Source of the DNA: Deltaproteobacteria bacterium RIFCSPHIGHO2_02_FULL_40_28
GTDB lineage: Bacteria; UBA10199; 2-12-FULL-40-28
Direction: 5' to 3'
DNA: 64,000 nucleotides
Assembly: GCA_001798135.1 (NCBI GenBank)
Contig: MGRJ01000023.1
Span: 95,239 to 159,238, forward strand
Under the pieces are notes generated by a model. The model was given only the letters and a program-made list of their open reading frames with translations, was not told where the DNA came from and did no database searches. Below, in pieces: positions 1 to 8,246 of this stretch; position 1 is the first letter of the stretch, and each line of letters starts with the position of its first letter. The position numbers were made by a program, and so were the translations under genes.

Positions 1-386
1 AAATGATATACACCACGACTATGAAGATAACCCAGGGATCTTAAAACCTGTACAGCAAGGTTTTCGATAACCTCCATGGGTTGTTTTTCTGTAACTTCGA
101 AAAAATCTTTTCCTGTAATAATTTCGGAGGTGAAAAAATATTTTCCCAGACGGGAATCAAATCCAAAATCGAGAATGCGGGCAATGCCTGGATGATTAAG
201 TTCTGAAAGAATGGAGAATTCGCTTTTGAAATTAACAAGGGCTTCTTCGCGGGAAACATTAAGCTGAACGCGTTTTAAAAATTTTAACGCCTTGGGACCT
301 TCGTCATCTTCCACGGCAACAACTTCGCCTGAAAGACCGCTGCCTAACGTTTTGATAATCCGATACCGGTTATCAATAGCATCCAT
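1..386 (-). CDS. Serine/threonine protein kinase, N-terminal part (runs off the window)
   Basis: The visible 128 residues begin at an ATG at 384-386 and match the N-lobe of an Hanks-type Ser/Thr kinase. A glycine-rich loop (GSGLSGEV, residues 15-22) is followed by an ALKFLK stretch that would carry the ATP-binding lysine (Lys35), a helix with the usual glutamate, and HPGIARILDFGFD typical of the segment before the hinge. The HRD and DFG motifs would lie beyond the window edge, so catalytic competence cannot be judged. A G-rich ribosome site lies upstream of the ATG. The gene is read away from dapL with a 170 bp AT-rich gap that holds a palindrome. Such kinases are common regulators in myxobacteria and relatives; the target is unknown. 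Confidence 0.8.
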   Translation of the reverse strand, partial: MDAIDNRYRIIKTLGSGLSGEVVAVEDDEGPKALKFLKRVQLNVSREEALVNFKSEFSILSELNHPGIARILDFGFDSRLGKYFFTSEIITGKDFFEVTEKQPMEVIENLAVQVLRSLGYLHSRGVYH

Positions 387-471
387 TGCTTAAGACTCCC
401 CCCACCCGAAGTTAAAATTATAAACGATTTGGAAGTAAATGTGTATATAAAACAAACATATTTTTTTAACA

Positions 472-485
472 GTCAAATATTTGAC
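472..485. promoter_or_regulatory. Palindrome GTCAAATATTTGAC upstream of the kinase gene
   Basis: A perfect 14 bp palindrome, GTCAA-N4-TTGAC, sits about 90 bp upstream of the kinase start in an otherwise featureless AT-rich gap (387-556). On the minus strand the right half provides a TTGACT -35-like hexamer, with a TTTTAT -10-like hexamer 18 bp on. It could be an operator overlapping the promoter. The same GTCAA-N4-TTGAC arrangement recurs at 56644-56665. Confidence 0.45.
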
Positions 486-556
486 TTATATAATAATAAA
501 TATAATAATATTAATAAGTTAAGAGATTTATCTTGAGTGAAAAAGAAGGAGGGTAT

Positions 557-1792
557 TTAAAAAGCAAGTTTATTTTGGATGCGATCGATGGCTTTTAATA
601 CTTGCTCTCTAAATCCAAAAGCTGAGAGGCGAAAATATCCTTCTCCATGGGGACCAAAACCTACACCTGGTGTTCCTACAACATGGGTTTCATTTAAAAG
701 TTTATCGAAAAAATTCCATGAGGAAATTCCATTTGGAGTTTTAAGCCAAATGTAGGGAGCATTTTCACCACCATACAGGGGAAATCCTAATTTTGATAAA
801 CCGTGGCGAATGAGACGGGCATTTTCTAAAGTATAATCAATATTGGCTTTGACTTGTTTTTTACCTTTGGCAGAATACACCGCTTCTGCTGCACGTTGAA
901 TAGGATAAGAAACCCCATTAAACTTTGTTGTGTGGCGCCTCTTCCAAAGAAAATTCAACGAAACCCGGGATCCCTTGGTATCGGGCAGTTTAAGCTCTTG
1001 GGGTATCACTGTGTAGGCACATCGCATTCCTGTAAAACCAGCTGTTTTTGAAAAACTTCGAAATTCAATGGCCACTTCCTTTGCACCTTTAATTTCATAA
1101 ATGGAATGGGGAAGTTTGGAATCTGTAATAAAAGCTTCATAAGCTGCGTCAAAAAGGATGATAGACCCATGGTATTTTGCATAGTCTACCCATTTTTGCA
1201 GCTCTGTGATGGGAAGCACCGAACCCGTGGGATTATTGGGTGAGCACAGATAGATTAAATCTATTTTTGTTGATGGTATTCTTGGGCAAAAATTATTTTC
1301 AGGAGTTTGAGGCATGTACATAATGCCTGTATAGCAACCTTTTGCATCCATTTCTCCTGTGCGGCCCGACATCACATTGGTATCCACGTATACAGGGTAC
1401 ACAGGATCAGTAACAGCCACTGTGTTTTCCAGCCCGAAGATATCCAAAATATTTCCTGTGTCGCATTTAGATCCATCAGAAATAAAAATTTCACTCGGGT
1501 TCAAGTTAATACCCCGAGGTGCAAAATCGTTTTTTAAAATAGCATCAATGAGAAAGGGATAACCCTGTTCGGGTCCGTAACCCCGAAAAGTTTTAGGCTT
1601 GGCCATTTCATCAAGAGCTTTTTGTGCTGCGGTAATAACAGCAGCAGGGAGTGGCAAAACCACATCGCCAATTCCTAAACGAATAATATCGGCCTTTGGA
1701 TTTTTTTCTTGAAAAGTTTTTACCCGTCTCCCAATTTCTGGGAACAAGTAACCAGCCTGCAGTTTTAAGTAATGGGTGTTGACTTGTGCCAT
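557..1792 (-). CDS. dapL: LL-diaminopimelate aminotransferase
   Basis: Converts tetrahydrodipicolinate directly to LL-diaminopimelate using glutamate, with PLP, in lysine and peptidoglycan synthesis; cytoplasmic. The 411-residue length equals the usual DapL length when the [10 protein letters not shown] methionine is taken as start; the open frame extends 23 residues further upstream but that part has no family resemblance and would overlap folK's start region. Class I aminotransferase features are clear: SPNNPTG, a DAAYEAF segment with the PLP-contacting Asp and Tyr, and [10 protein letters not shown] containing the Schiff-base lysine near residue 270. It is divergent from folK with a gap of only 37 bp. 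DapL is found in plants, chlamydiae and several deltaproteobacterial lineages instead of the succinylase route. Confidence 0.95.
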   Translation of the reverse strand: MAQVNTHYLKLQAGYLFPEIGRRVKTFQEKNPKADIIRLGIGDVVLPLPAAVITAAQKALDEMAKPKTFRGYGPEQGYPFLIDAILKNDFAPRGINLNPSEIFISDGSKCDTGNILDIFGLENTVAVTDPVYPVYVDTNVMSGRTGEMDAKGCYTGIMYMPQTPENNFCPRIPSTKIDLIYLCSPNNPTGSVLPITELQKWVDYAKYHGSIILFDAAYEAFITDSKLPHSIYEIKGAKEVAIEFRSFSKTAGFTGMRCAYTVIPQELKLPDTKGSRVSLNFLWKRRHTTKFNGVSYPIQRAAEAVYSAKGKKQVKANIDYTLENARLIRHGLSKLGFPLYGGENAPYIWLKTPNGISSWNFFDKLLNETHVVGTPGVGFGPHGEGYFRLSAFGFREQVLKAIDRIQNKLAF

Positions 1793-1829
1793 TTCTCTAG
1801 TGGTAGTAGATATGAAAAGAGAAATCAAT

Positions 1830-2366
1830 ATGCAAGAAGTGGATAGAAAAGAAATAGCCATCGGTATCGGATCTAATTTAGGTGACCCTCTGGCCCAAGT
1901 TAAAGAAGCTATTTTGCACTTAAAACAAATTTCACACCTAAAAATTTCTAAGGTTTCTTCTTTCTACCAAAGTAAGGCTTTAGTGCCCACAGGGTGTACT
2001 GACATTGTCCCCAACTACATTAATGCAGTTGCCATCGGCCAAACTTCACTTTATCCTCAGGCACTTTTAGATAATCTTTTAAGTATTGAAAAACACATGG
2101 GGCGGTGTCGTCAAAAAAAATGGGAATCCCGTGTCATCGATCTTGATTTACTCTTGTATGGAATGGAAATTTATGAAAGAAAGGGTTTGCAAATTCCTCA
2201 TCCTGAAATGCTGGCAAGACGCTTTGTGTTAGAACCTCTAGCAGAAATTAAACCCGAGTGGATTCATCCAAGGGTACATAAAACTATGAAAGAATTAGCG
2301 GGACAAATTTTTGGGAGTGGAGATATTTGTTTGATAGAGAGGAGTGAAAATGGAAATTTTTATTGA
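1830..2366 (+). CDS. folK: 2-amino-4-hydroxy-6-hydroxymethyldihydropteridine pyrophosphokinase
   Basis: Transfers pyrophosphate from ATP to the pterin alcohol in folate synthesis. Family signatures are GIGSNLGDP near the N-terminus, [18 protein letters not shown], and the diagnostic [11 protein letters not shown] stretch followed by [19 protein letters not shown]. The open frame could start at 1776 or 1812, but only the ATG at 1830 has a purine-rich AAGAGA at good spacing and puts the first strand where the family has it (178 residues). Its last 17 bases overlap the following transaldolase gene, so the two are probably co-translated. Confidence 0.93.
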   Translation: MQEVDRKEIAIGIGSNLGDPLAQVKEAILHLKQISHLKISKVSSFYQSKALVPTGCTDIVPNYINAVAIGQTSLYPQALLDNLLSIEKHMGRCRQKKWESRVIDLDLLLYGMEIYERKGLQIPHPEMLARRFVLEPLAEIKPEWIHPRVHKTMKELAGQIFGSGDICLIERSENGNFY

Positions 2367-2994
2367 TTCAGCTGATATTAACGAAATTAAAGAAGCCTAT
2401 GCCATGGGGGTTATTGATGGGGTAACCACCAACCCTTCGTTGGTAGCTAAAACAGGGCGTAAATTTGAAGATGTAATCAAAGATATTATTGCCGTTGTTG
2501 ATGGCCCTATTTCACTAGAAACTGTAACCCTGGAAGCTTCTAGCATTGTAGAAGAAGCTAAAAAACTGGCTGCCATTCATAAAAATGTAGTGGTTAAAAT
2601 TCCTCTCATTGAAGAGGGCTTAAAGGCCATCAAGCTTTGTGCCCAAATGGGAATTAAAACTAATTGTACTCTTTGTTTTTCAGCTAACCAAGCTTTGTTG
2701 GCTGCAAAAGCTGGGGCTACTTACATTAGTCCTTTCGTAGGGCGCTTGGATGATATTGGTCAAACAGGGATGGATTTAATTCGTGAGATTAAAACCATTT
2801 ATACCAACTATGGACTTAAAACTAAAATTTTAGTGGCTTCTATTCGTAATCCCATTCACTTTAAAGATTCAGCTTTAATGGGAGCCGATGTTGCTACCTT
2901 GCCTTATCATGTTATTTTACAACTGGCCAAACACACCCTCACAGATGTGGGATTAAAAAAATTTCTGGATGATTGGAAAAAAGTCCCGCGGTAG
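2350..2994 (+). CDS. tal: Transaldolase, short TalC/fructose-6-phosphate aldolase type
   Basis: A 214-residue TIM-barrel enzyme of the short transaldolase family, which moves dihydroxyacetone units in the pentose phosphate pathway through a Schiff-base lysine. The start of the barrel ([20 protein letters not shown]), the catalytic strand VVVKIPL with the lysine, [12 protein letters not shown], and [11 protein letters not shown] are all present. The ATG at 2350 is chosen because GAGAGGAG at 2337-2344 lies at correct spacing; the upstream in-frame GTG at 2344 would overlap that site. The gene begins inside folK. Whether it acts as transaldolase or as fructose-6-phosphate aldolase cannot be told from sequence. 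Confidence 0.92.
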   Translation: MEIFIDSADINEIKEAYAMGVIDGVTTNPSLVAKTGRKFEDVIKDIIAVVDGPISLETVTLEASSIVEEAKKLAAIHKNVVVKIPLIEEGLKAIKLCAQMGIKTNCTLCFSANQALLAAKAGATYISPFVGRLDDIGQTGMDLIREIKTIYTNYGLKTKILVASIRNPIHFKDSALMGADVATLPYHVILQLAKHTLTDVGLKKFLDDWKKVPR

Positions 2995-3020
2995 CATGGG
3001 CGCTGCTTGCTGCGCCCATG
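2995..3020. terminator. Hairpin between convergent genes
   Basis: A perfect 9 bp stem (CATGGGCGC / GCGCCCATG, loop 8) begins right after the transaldolase stop codon and lies before the 3' end of the convergent GTPase gene. There is no U-tract, so it may stop transcription weakly or protect mRNA ends. Confidence 0.5.
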
Positions 3021-3031
3021 AGAAGCGACGC

Positions 3032-3613
3032 CTACAAATCCTTCAAGGTCATCAGGACTTGTCTTACACACTCACGAAAAGCATCATGAACCCCACTGCC
3101 GGTGGTGGCAATGGTTTCAAAATCAGGCACATGAAAAATATTAATGGCTTTTCTGAGTTCGTCAATAGGTGGAATGTTAGGAAGATCTACTTTGTTTAAC
3201 TGAATCACCATGGGAATTTCTTGCGGGGTATAACCCATTTCATGTAAGAGAACCTTTAATTCTTCCAGGCTGTTTAAGTTATCCTGGATACGATCAAGCT
3301 GGGCATCAGCTACAAAGATGATGCCATCTACTCCCTTTAAAAGAAGCCGACGCGAATCTTCGTAAAGAGGTTGTCCTGGAACCGTATATACCTGGAAGCG
3401 CGTTTTGTAGCCGCCGATTGAATCGGACTTTAAAGCCAAGAAATCAAAAAAAATGGTTCGTTCGGTTTTAGAGGCTTTAGTGACTTCTGATTTTTTTTTG
3501 GATTTAACCGAAGAATGCAGTTCTTGCAAAGTGGTGGTTTTTCCTGACTCTGCAGGCCCATAATAAACGATTTTAAAATTGATTTCTTTTTTGGTGGAGT
3601 CAATAACAGCCAT
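3032..3613 (-). CDS. MglA-like small GTPase
   Basis: 193-residue Ras-like GTPase of the bacterial MglA group. The P-loop is GPAESGKTTT (about residues 19-28), switch II is the MglA-typical PGQPLYEDSRR rather than DTAGQ, and the base-recognition motif is NKVDL near residue 140. In Myxococcus MglA sets cell polarity and gliding reversal; many non-gliding deltaproteobacteria also have it. No MglB roadblock gene is adjacent, so its GAP would be elsewhere. It stands alone between two housekeeping groups. Confidence 0.88.
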   Translation of the reverse strand: MAVIDSTKKEINFKIVYYGPAESGKTTTLQELHSSVKSKKKSEVTKASKTERTIFFDFLALKSDSIGGYKTRFQVYTVPGQPLYEDSRRLLLKGVDGIIFVADAQLDRIQDNLNSLEELKVLLHEMGYTPQEIPMVIQLNKVDLPNIPPIDELRKAINIFHVPDFETIATTGSGVHDAFRECVRQVLMTLKDL

Positions 3614-3668
3614 ATTAAAGATCTATGCTAAGGGGATAAACCCCCTCTGTCAATTGAGAAAATAAAGA

Positions 3669-4256
3669 TTAAAAGTCCACTCGAGATTCCAAGGCACGGG
3701 CCAGGGTGAGTTGGTCGGTATATTCAATATTGCCACCCAAGGGAAGCCCCGAAGCAATGCGTGTAATTTTAAGCCCCATGGGTTTTAAAAGCCTGGAAAG
3801 ATAGAGGGCTGTTGCATCACCACCTACATTGGGATTGGTTGCTAAAATGATTTCATGAATACTTCCACCTTGCAAACGGGCTAAAAGTTCCCTAATTTTT
3901 AGCTGTTCTGGGCCAATGCCATCAATGGGAGATAAAACTCCATGGAGCACGTGATAGCAGCCTCTAAAGCTATGGGAACGCTCAATAGCTAAAAGATCGG
4001 GAGCTTCTTCCACAACACATATCATACTGCTATCTCTTTTAGGATCGAGGCAAATAGAGCAGAGGGGGCCATTACTTAAGTGTTGGCAGGTTTCACAAAA
4101 ACGTATTTGAGTAATGGCCTCTAAAAGAGCTTGCGAGAGATTTTTAGCAAAATGCTCGGGCTGGCGAATAATGTGCAAGGCAAGTCTTAAGGCTGTTTTT
4201 TTCCCTACACTGGGGAGTTTGGCTAGCTCTTCTGTAAGGCGATCTAGGGGATTCAT
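3669..4256 (-). CDS. recR: Recombination mediator protein RecR
   Basis: RecR helps RecF/RecO load RecA at gapped DNA. The 195 residues show the N-terminal helix-hairpin-helix (LAKLPSVGKKTALRLA), the C4 zinc finger (CETC...CSIC, about residues 56-71), and a Toprim domain (MICVVEEAPDLLAIE, then GGDATALYLSRLL). The ATG shares one base with the ybaB stop (TGATG); an in-frame TTG just upstream is less likely. The order dnaX-ybaB-recR is the widespread bacterial arrangement. Confidence 0.97.
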   Translation of the reverse strand: MNPLDRLTEELAKLPSVGKKTALRLALHIIRQPEHFAKNLSQALLEAITQIRFCETCQHLSNGPLCSICLDPKRDSSMICVVEEAPDLLAIERSHSFRGCYHVLHGVLSPIDGIGPEQLKIRELLARLQGGSIHEIILATNPNVGGDATALYLSRLLKPMGLKITRIASGLPLGGNIEYTDQLTLARALESRVDF

Positions 4257-4576
4257 CAAAACAGTCCTGGAATTTTAAGGCCCATGTTGCCCATCAAAGA
4301 TCCCATTTGGTCTTGGCTAGCTTCTGCTGCCTGTCTTGCTGCCTCATTTACTGCAGCAATCACTAAATCTTGCAGCATATCGGCCTCATCTTTATTAATC
4401 ACTTCGGGCTCAATTTTAAGGGCAACCAGTTCACTTTTTCCATTCACAGTGGCGGTAACCATTCCTCCACCCGCTTGTGCACTAAAAGAGCGCTTTTCCA
4501 GCTCTGCTTGTTTTTCTTGCAGCTTTTTTTGAAGCTCACCCGCTTGTTTTAAAATTTGATTCATTTTCATATTCAT
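4256..4576 (-). CDS. ybaB: YbaB/EbfC nucleoid-associated DNA-binding protein
   Basis: A 106-residue homodimeric DNA-binding protein of unknown exact role, always near dnaX and recR. It has the heptad-rich N-terminal helix with many Lys, Gln and Glu, the central GGGMVTATVNGKSELVALKI strand pair, and the C-terminal DLVIAAVNEAARQA helix. The first ATG (4576) is chosen because AAGGA lies 7 bases upstream; ATGs at 4570 and 4564 are also in frame. Confidence 0.95.
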   Translation of the reverse strand: MNMKMNQILKQAGELQKKLQEKQAELEKRSFSAQAGGGMVTATVNGKSELVALKIEPEVINKDEADMLQDLVIAAVNEAARQAAEASQDQMGSLMGNMGLKIPGLF

Positions 4577-4590
4577 ATTTTTTTCCTTAC

Positions 4591-4613
4591 AGGGCGGGAA
4601 AACCCCGCCCCTA
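4591..4613. repeat. Short GGGCGGG palindrome (TAGGGGC-type intergenic repeat)
   Basis: GGGCGGG-N4-CCCCGCCC followed by TAC, in the 38 bp between dnaX and ybaB. On the minus strand it reads TAGGGGCGGGGTTTTCCCG and resembles the palindromes at 54354-54381 and 62107-62165, so it is probably one member of a dispersed family. It could form a hairpin in the dnaX-ybaB message. Confidence 0.55.
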
Positions 4614-4614
4614 C

Positions 4615-6216
4615 TTAAGATTTAATCCGATTAATCTCGGTAATTTTAGCTCCCAGGACATTTTGAGTCATTTGAATCGCACTGCTTTCAACTGCTTTTT
4701 TACGAATTGCACCCATTTCTTTTTGTTCATCAGCCTCCCTCATTTCTAGGGCCGTAGGGTTTATGGTATGTTCTGGGCTCTGGGGTTTAATTTTAATCAC
4801 CATGTCTGATTTAAAATATTCTAACGCCATTTCATTAATGACAGCCATTTTATCTTTAATCATTTCTAAATAAACCGAGCCTGCTTCAAATCCGATGATA
4901 ATTGTGGGAGGATTAAATTCAATCAATCGCGCTCTTTCTAAAAAGGACCCAACCTGGGGTTTTTTTGTCAGTACAACTTGGGTAAATCGTTTCCAGCTTT
5001 GTATTTCTTCGTTGCCAGAGGGGGATGACAAAGTCGGGATTAAGGGAAGTAAAGTTGGAGATGAAGTTTTGGCTGGCTGAGGATTTGAAGTTTGGTTTTT
5101 AAGTCTTTGAAGAATTTCGGAGACAGAAAGAAAATCTTCGGATTGAATCATTTTTATCACAGTAATTTCTAAAACCATTTTAGGATATTCACTGCGGGAT
5201 AGTTCTTCTAATCCTTTAAGTAAAATTTGAAAAAGATGTACAAAACGAATGGTTGGATATTTTTTAGAAAGTGTTTCTGCTAGTTCTTTTTCTCCTGGTG
5301 AAAGATCAACAAAGGCAGCTCCCCCTTCTTTGATAAGAATAATATGACGTAAAAATTCTAAAACTCCTTCTGCAAAAATTTTAAGATCAAATCCTTTTTC
5401 AAAAACCTGAGCGATACTTTGAAGACATTGAGTGGTATTTTTTTCTGTTAAAGCAGAAACGATGCCACAAATTAAGGCTCTATCGGTTAATCCCAACATT
5501 TCACGTATTTTTTGGGGATTGGTTTCATTGCCACAAAAACTTAAAATTTGATCCAAAAGAGAAAGCGCATCACGCAGTGAACCATCGGCACACCCAGCAA
5601 TCAAGGTTAAAGATTCTTCATCGAGGCTTAAATTTTCTTGAGACAGAATATTTTTTAAATGACCTTTAAGTGTTGGAACAGAAATGCGTCTAAAATCGAA
5701 GCGCTGACAGCGTGAGAGAATGGTAATTGGAATTTTATGAGGCTCTGTAGTTGCAAAAATAAAAATGAGATGAGGAGGTGGTTCTTCCAAGATTTTAAGC
5801 AAGGCATTAAAGGCCGAGGTAGATAGCATGTGAACTTCATCGATAATGTAAATTTTGTATTTTCCACTTGAGGGAAGGTACTTGGCAGCTTCTCTTAACT
5901 CGCGAATATTATCCACGCTGGTATGAGAAGCCCCATCAATTTCTAAAACATTAAGTGAATTGGTTTGGGTAATGCCAATGCAGGCTTCGCAAGTTTGGCA
6001 AGGAGTTAAGGTTGGGCCTGCTGTACAATTGATGGATTTGGCAAAAATACGGGCGAGGGAAGTTTTTCCTACCCCTCTGGCTCCACAAAAAAGATAAGCT
6101 TGATGAAGACGATTTAAGGTAATGGCATTTTTTAACGTGGTAATCACCGCATCTTGGCCAATGACTTGGTCAAAAAACTGGGGGCGATACTTACGTGCTA
6201 AAATTAAGTAGGACAT
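4615..6216 (-). CDS. dnaX: DNA polymerase III subunit gamma/tau
   Basis: Clamp-loader ATPase of the replicative polymerase. The 533 residues carry the AAA+ module at the N-terminus: Walker A GARGVGKTS (about 45-53), a four-cysteine zinc site (C-T-A-G-P...CQTCEAC), Walker B DEVHML, sensor FATTEPHKIP, and SRC arginine finger. The middle domain III follows, then a low-complexity linker rich in Ser, Pro and Thr, and a C-terminal tau-like domain ending near residue 530. The gene lies just downstream of the SRP RNA, as in many bacteria. I did not identify a programmed frameshift site. Confidence 0.97.
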   Translation of the reverse strand: MSYLILARKYRPQFFDQVIGQDAVITTLKNAITLNRLHQAYLFCGARGVGKTSLARIFAKSINCTAGPTLTPCQTCEACIGITQTNSLNVLEIDGASHTSVDNIRELREAAKYLPSSGKYKIYIIDEVHMLSTSAFNALLKILEEPPPHLIFIFATTEPHKIPITILSRCQRFDFRRISVPTLKGHLKNILSQENLSLDEESLTLIAGCADGSLRDALSLLDQILSFCGNETNPQKIREMLGLTDRALICGIVSALTEKNTTQCLQSIAQVFEKGFDLKIFAEGVLEFLRHIILIKEGGAAFVDLSPGEKELAETLSKKYPTIRFVHLFQILLKGLEELSRSEYPKMVLEITVIKMIQSEDFLSVSEILQRLKNQTSNPQPAKTSSPTLLPLIPTLSSPSGNEEIQSWKRFTQVVLTKKPQVGSFLERARLIEFNPPTIIIGFEAGSVYLEMIKDKMAVINEMALEYFKSDMVIKIKPQSPEHTINPTALEMREADEQKEMGAIRKKAVESSAIQMTQNVLGAKITEINRIKS

Positions 6217-6224
6217 AGAAATAA

Positions 6225-6294
6225 CCGTGCACTCCCCCCTTCTTACCGTTGCTTCCTTTCGGACCTGGCGGGGTTAGGAAGAGTGGATGCACGG
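6225..6294 (-). ncRNA. ffs: Signal recognition particle RNA (small bacterial type)
   Basis: Read on the minus strand, the invariant apical region GCCAGGTCCGAAAGGAAGCA is present, including the GGAA-containing loop side that binds Ffh. The ends CCGTGCA and TGCACGG pair to close the hairpin, giving a core of about 70 nt that could extend a few bases each side. It sits 9 bp upstream of dnaX on the same strand, the usual location of ffs/scr. It guides inner-membrane and secreted proteins to the translocon. Confidence 0.92.
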
Positions 6295-6300
6295 AAACCT

Positions 6301-6549
6301 AACCTAGCTGACAAGGCAATCTAAGATCAATGGTAAATTTGAGGTTGATTGTTTTCTTGATGTCTGGGGGAATTCTCACTATACGATTACTTTTTTGGAC
6401 GTTCAAACATGAAAGATCTTTAAGAGGATTCCAGGATTTCCTGCAGACAAGGAAGTTTGAGGAGGGAACCGGAAACGTATGTGGGTATACGTTGAGGATT
6501 CCCGACGAAAAACTGACGCAGTATGAGGAAATTTATGGGATCCGACATT
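6301..6549. other. Gap without a recognisable gene
   Basis: I see no supported gene between the SRP RNA and the tRNA-Ser fragment. An open frame at 6330-6623 runs through it and into the tRNA fragment but has no family resemblance and no ribosome site. A short imperfect dyad (ACGTAT-GTGG-GTATACGT) lies near 6474-6491. The stretch may be debris from insertion events next to the tRNA. Confidence 0.5.
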
Positions 6550-6566
6550 GGAGAGGTGGCCGAGCG
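6550..6566 (+). pseudogene. Truncated copy of the tRNA-Ser 5' end
   Basis: Seventeen bases, GGAGAGGTGGCCGAGCG, are identical to the first 17 bases of the intact tRNA-Ser at 6686-6775 (acceptor 5' strand and the start of the D-arm). After that the sequence diverges and no anticodon, T-arm or acceptor 3' strand follows. It looks like the remnant of a tandem tRNA copy or a recombination scar. Confidence 0.7.
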
Positions 6567-6592
6567 CCCGCTCCGAGGGTACCCACCCGAGG

Positions 6593-6620
6593 GGCAAAAA
6601 AAACAGAAGGCGTTTTTGCC
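6593..6620. other. Hairpin GGCAAAAA/TTTTTGCC
   Basis: An 8 bp perfect stem with a 12-base loop lies between the broken tRNA copy and the intact tRNA-Ser. It may be a residual terminator of the lost tRNA copy. Confidence 0.35.
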
Positions 6621-6685
6621 TGAAGCCGCAATTATTTTTTGCAGGCGGGATATTTGATAAAAGCATAAAGTTTTCATTTGATTAT

Positions 6686-6775
6686 GGAGAGGTGGCCGAG
6701 CGGCTGAAGGCGCACGCTTGGAAAGCGTGTTTACTTTAAACGGTAACGAGGGTTCGAATCCCTCCCTCTCCGCCA
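6686..6775 (+). tRNA. tRNA-Ser (anticodon GGA)
   Basis: A complete 90-base class II tRNA: acceptor GGAGAGG pairs with CCTCTCC at 6765-6771, discriminator G, encoded CCA at 6773-6775, anticodon loop CTTGGAAAG with GGA, a long variable arm, and GGTTCGAATCC in the T-loop. It reads UCC/UCU serine codons. The flanks (broken copy upstream, remnant coding sequence downstream) suggest the locus is used as an integration site. Confidence 0.97.
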
Positions 6776-6787
6776 AGTAGGTATATT

Positions 6788-6892
6788 CCGGGCACATCCT
6801 TAACAGTTTATACCTTTTTTAGAGCAGGTTACATTGAAGCCTGGGGAAGAGGTATTGACAAAATTAATGAAGAATGTCGCAAACACGGCTAG
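6788..6892 (+). pseudogene. C-terminal remnant of a COG2865-type ATP-binding (AlbA_2) regulator
   Basis: The frame ending at TAG 6890-6892 encodes FFRAGYIEAWGRGIDKI followed by NEECRKHG. This is the signature near the histidine-kinase-like ATPase region of COG2865 proteins (schlafen/AlbA_2 plus HATPase_c_4). Only about 30 residues are preserved, without start or N-terminal domains, and the frame ends about 12 residues after the signature. It is a gene fragment left beside the tRNA-Ser, just downstream of which accessory elements often insert. Confidence 0.65.
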
Positions 6893-6935
6893 GCTTAGAA
6901 CGTGCCCTTGCCCAATCAAACATCCCCCAGCGACG

Positions 6936-8117
6936 TTAAAAAAGCGCCGTTAAGGGAACACAATGAAGTCCCTTGTTTGTTTGATGCCACAAATCTGACT
7001 GATAAAACAGGACGCCTTCAAAATTGGAATATTTTTTTTTGAGTGCCGCGAAGCTGTTAAGCACTTTGTGTGTAGGATGGTCAGTTTCCTCGATAAAGAT
7101 TCCAAGTTTTCTACCTGATTGATATTCAATAAAAAATGGAACATTCAATCCCCCTCGCGACTGTAAAGGGCTAAACTTTACCCCCAAGCGATGGGTATAA
7201 TTTATCTGTGCCACAAGTTCATGATACACAAGATGGATCAGTCCATTTCTGTCAAGGGAGACAGGCTTAAATGACAAATGCTGCGATAGACCACAGTCTT
7301 GAATAAAATAGGTCTTGCCATAAGATCGTATTAAAAACAGGTTTTCCATGGCCTGCAACAGATTTTTGATGGTTGGGACAGAGCTTCCAACAAGTTGTGC
7401 CAGCACTGACATGTTTAAGCCCCGCCCTTCAAGAACGGCAATTTCCGATAAAATATGGCGGAGCTTAGAATAGGGAATCTGTACTTTTCTGACGAGCTGA
7501 ATATCCCGAGCCAAAAGAGTTTCCAGGTGGTCTTCAAACATTTCCCTTCGGATTTTGGCATCACGACGAAAACAGATTCCTGGCAATCCACCCGTTTCCA
7601 GATATTTCGTTAGCTCTGAATTTGTCACCCAACTTTTTTTCTTGAGCTGTTTAACCACCTCATCAGCCTTGCTTTTTTCCATTTTGTCCACAAATGACGA
7701 GAGAGATCTTTGATGACATTCTGCCACTGTAAATGGCAACAGCTCAATCAGTGCAATTCTTCCGGTGAGTGACTCACGAATCTGTTTTCTGGAGGCAAAA
7801 CGGACCGAACCGCTCATCAAAAAACGACCGGGGGTCTTTTTTCTGTCAACGACATATTTAACAGCATCAAAAGCCATGGGTGATTTTTGAATCTCATCCA
7901 AAGCCAAGGGAAATTGGGCAACCTCCAGAAAGGACTGGGAATTAGCTTCGAAACGAAGCAAAAAACCCTGTTCATCAAAAGTGTGATATTCTTTGGCAAA
8001 CCTCTGCAACAGCGTCGACTTGCCAACTTGTCTCATGCCTACAAGCCCCACACAAGGGGAATAGGACATTTTTTTTGCAATTTCTGTTTCAACAAAACGG
8101 TTTCGTAAATGAGTCAT
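6936..8117 (-). CDS. AAA_14/DUF4143 ATPase, accessory
   Basis: 393 residues of the widespread, mobile AAA_14 plus DUF4143 family, whose function is unknown (often shared between archaea and bacteria by transfer). Walker A is GMRQVGKST (about 27-35), Walker B is PLALDEIQKSP, followed by FLMSGSVRF sensor and LTGRIALIELLPFT. A DUF4143 domain with a winged-helix region (ILSEIAVLEGRGLN, LAQLVGSSVPTI) and a nuclease-like C-terminal end (FFIEYQSGRKLGIFIEE) follow. A second family member lies at 15680-16843; they are not close copies. No Shine-Dalgarno at usable spacing; a promoter-like pair abuts the ATG. Confidence 0.85.
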   Translation of the reverse strand: MTHLRNRFVETEIAKKMSYSPCVGLVGMRQVGKSTLLQRFAKEYHTFDEQGFLLRFEANSQSFLEVAQFPLALDEIQKSPMAFDAVKYVVDRKKTPGRFLMSGSVRFASRKQIRESLTGRIALIELLPFTVAECHQRSLSSFVDKMEKSKADEVVKQLKKKSWVTNSELTKYLETGGLPGICFRRDAKIRREMFEDHLETLLARDIQLVRKVQIPYSKLRHILSEIAVLEGRGLNMSVLAQLVGSSVPTIKNLLQAMENLFLIRSYGKTYFIQDCGLSQHLSFKPVSLDRNGLIHLVYHELVAQINYTHRLGVKFSPLQSRGGLNVPFFIEYQSGRKLGIFIEETDHPTHKVLNSFAALKKKYSNFEGVLFYQSDLWHQTNKGLHCVPLTALF

Positions 8118-8124
8118 ATCCTAG

Positions 8125-8153
8125 AGAATGGATTATTTTTAAACATATGTCAA
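8125..8153 (-). promoter_or_regulatory. Promoter abutting the DUF4143 ATPase start codon
   Basis: TTGACA (8148-8153), 17 bp spacer, then CATTCT (8125-8130), with the ATG only 7 bases further. Transcription would start at or near the ATG, giving a leaderless or nearly leaderless mRNA. The -10 is a poor match (3/6), so this is less certain than the similar promoters at 15641 and 16937. Confidence 0.4.
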
Positions 8154-8246
8154 ATTTAAATCGAATATTTAAATAAAGCATATGTACAAAATGCTTCACG
8201 AACATCGACCTTGGTTCTGCTGAATCTTGGTTCTAACAAACTGCTT

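Noticed and set aside
1776..1829. Longer folK start
   Set aside because: It would overlap the dapL start region and adds residues outside the family pattern; the ATG at 1830 has the better ribosome site.
6330..6623. 97-residue open frame between the SRP RNA and the tRNA-Ser
   Set aside because: It runs through the partial tRNA copy, has no ribosome site and no family resemblance; probably non-coding.
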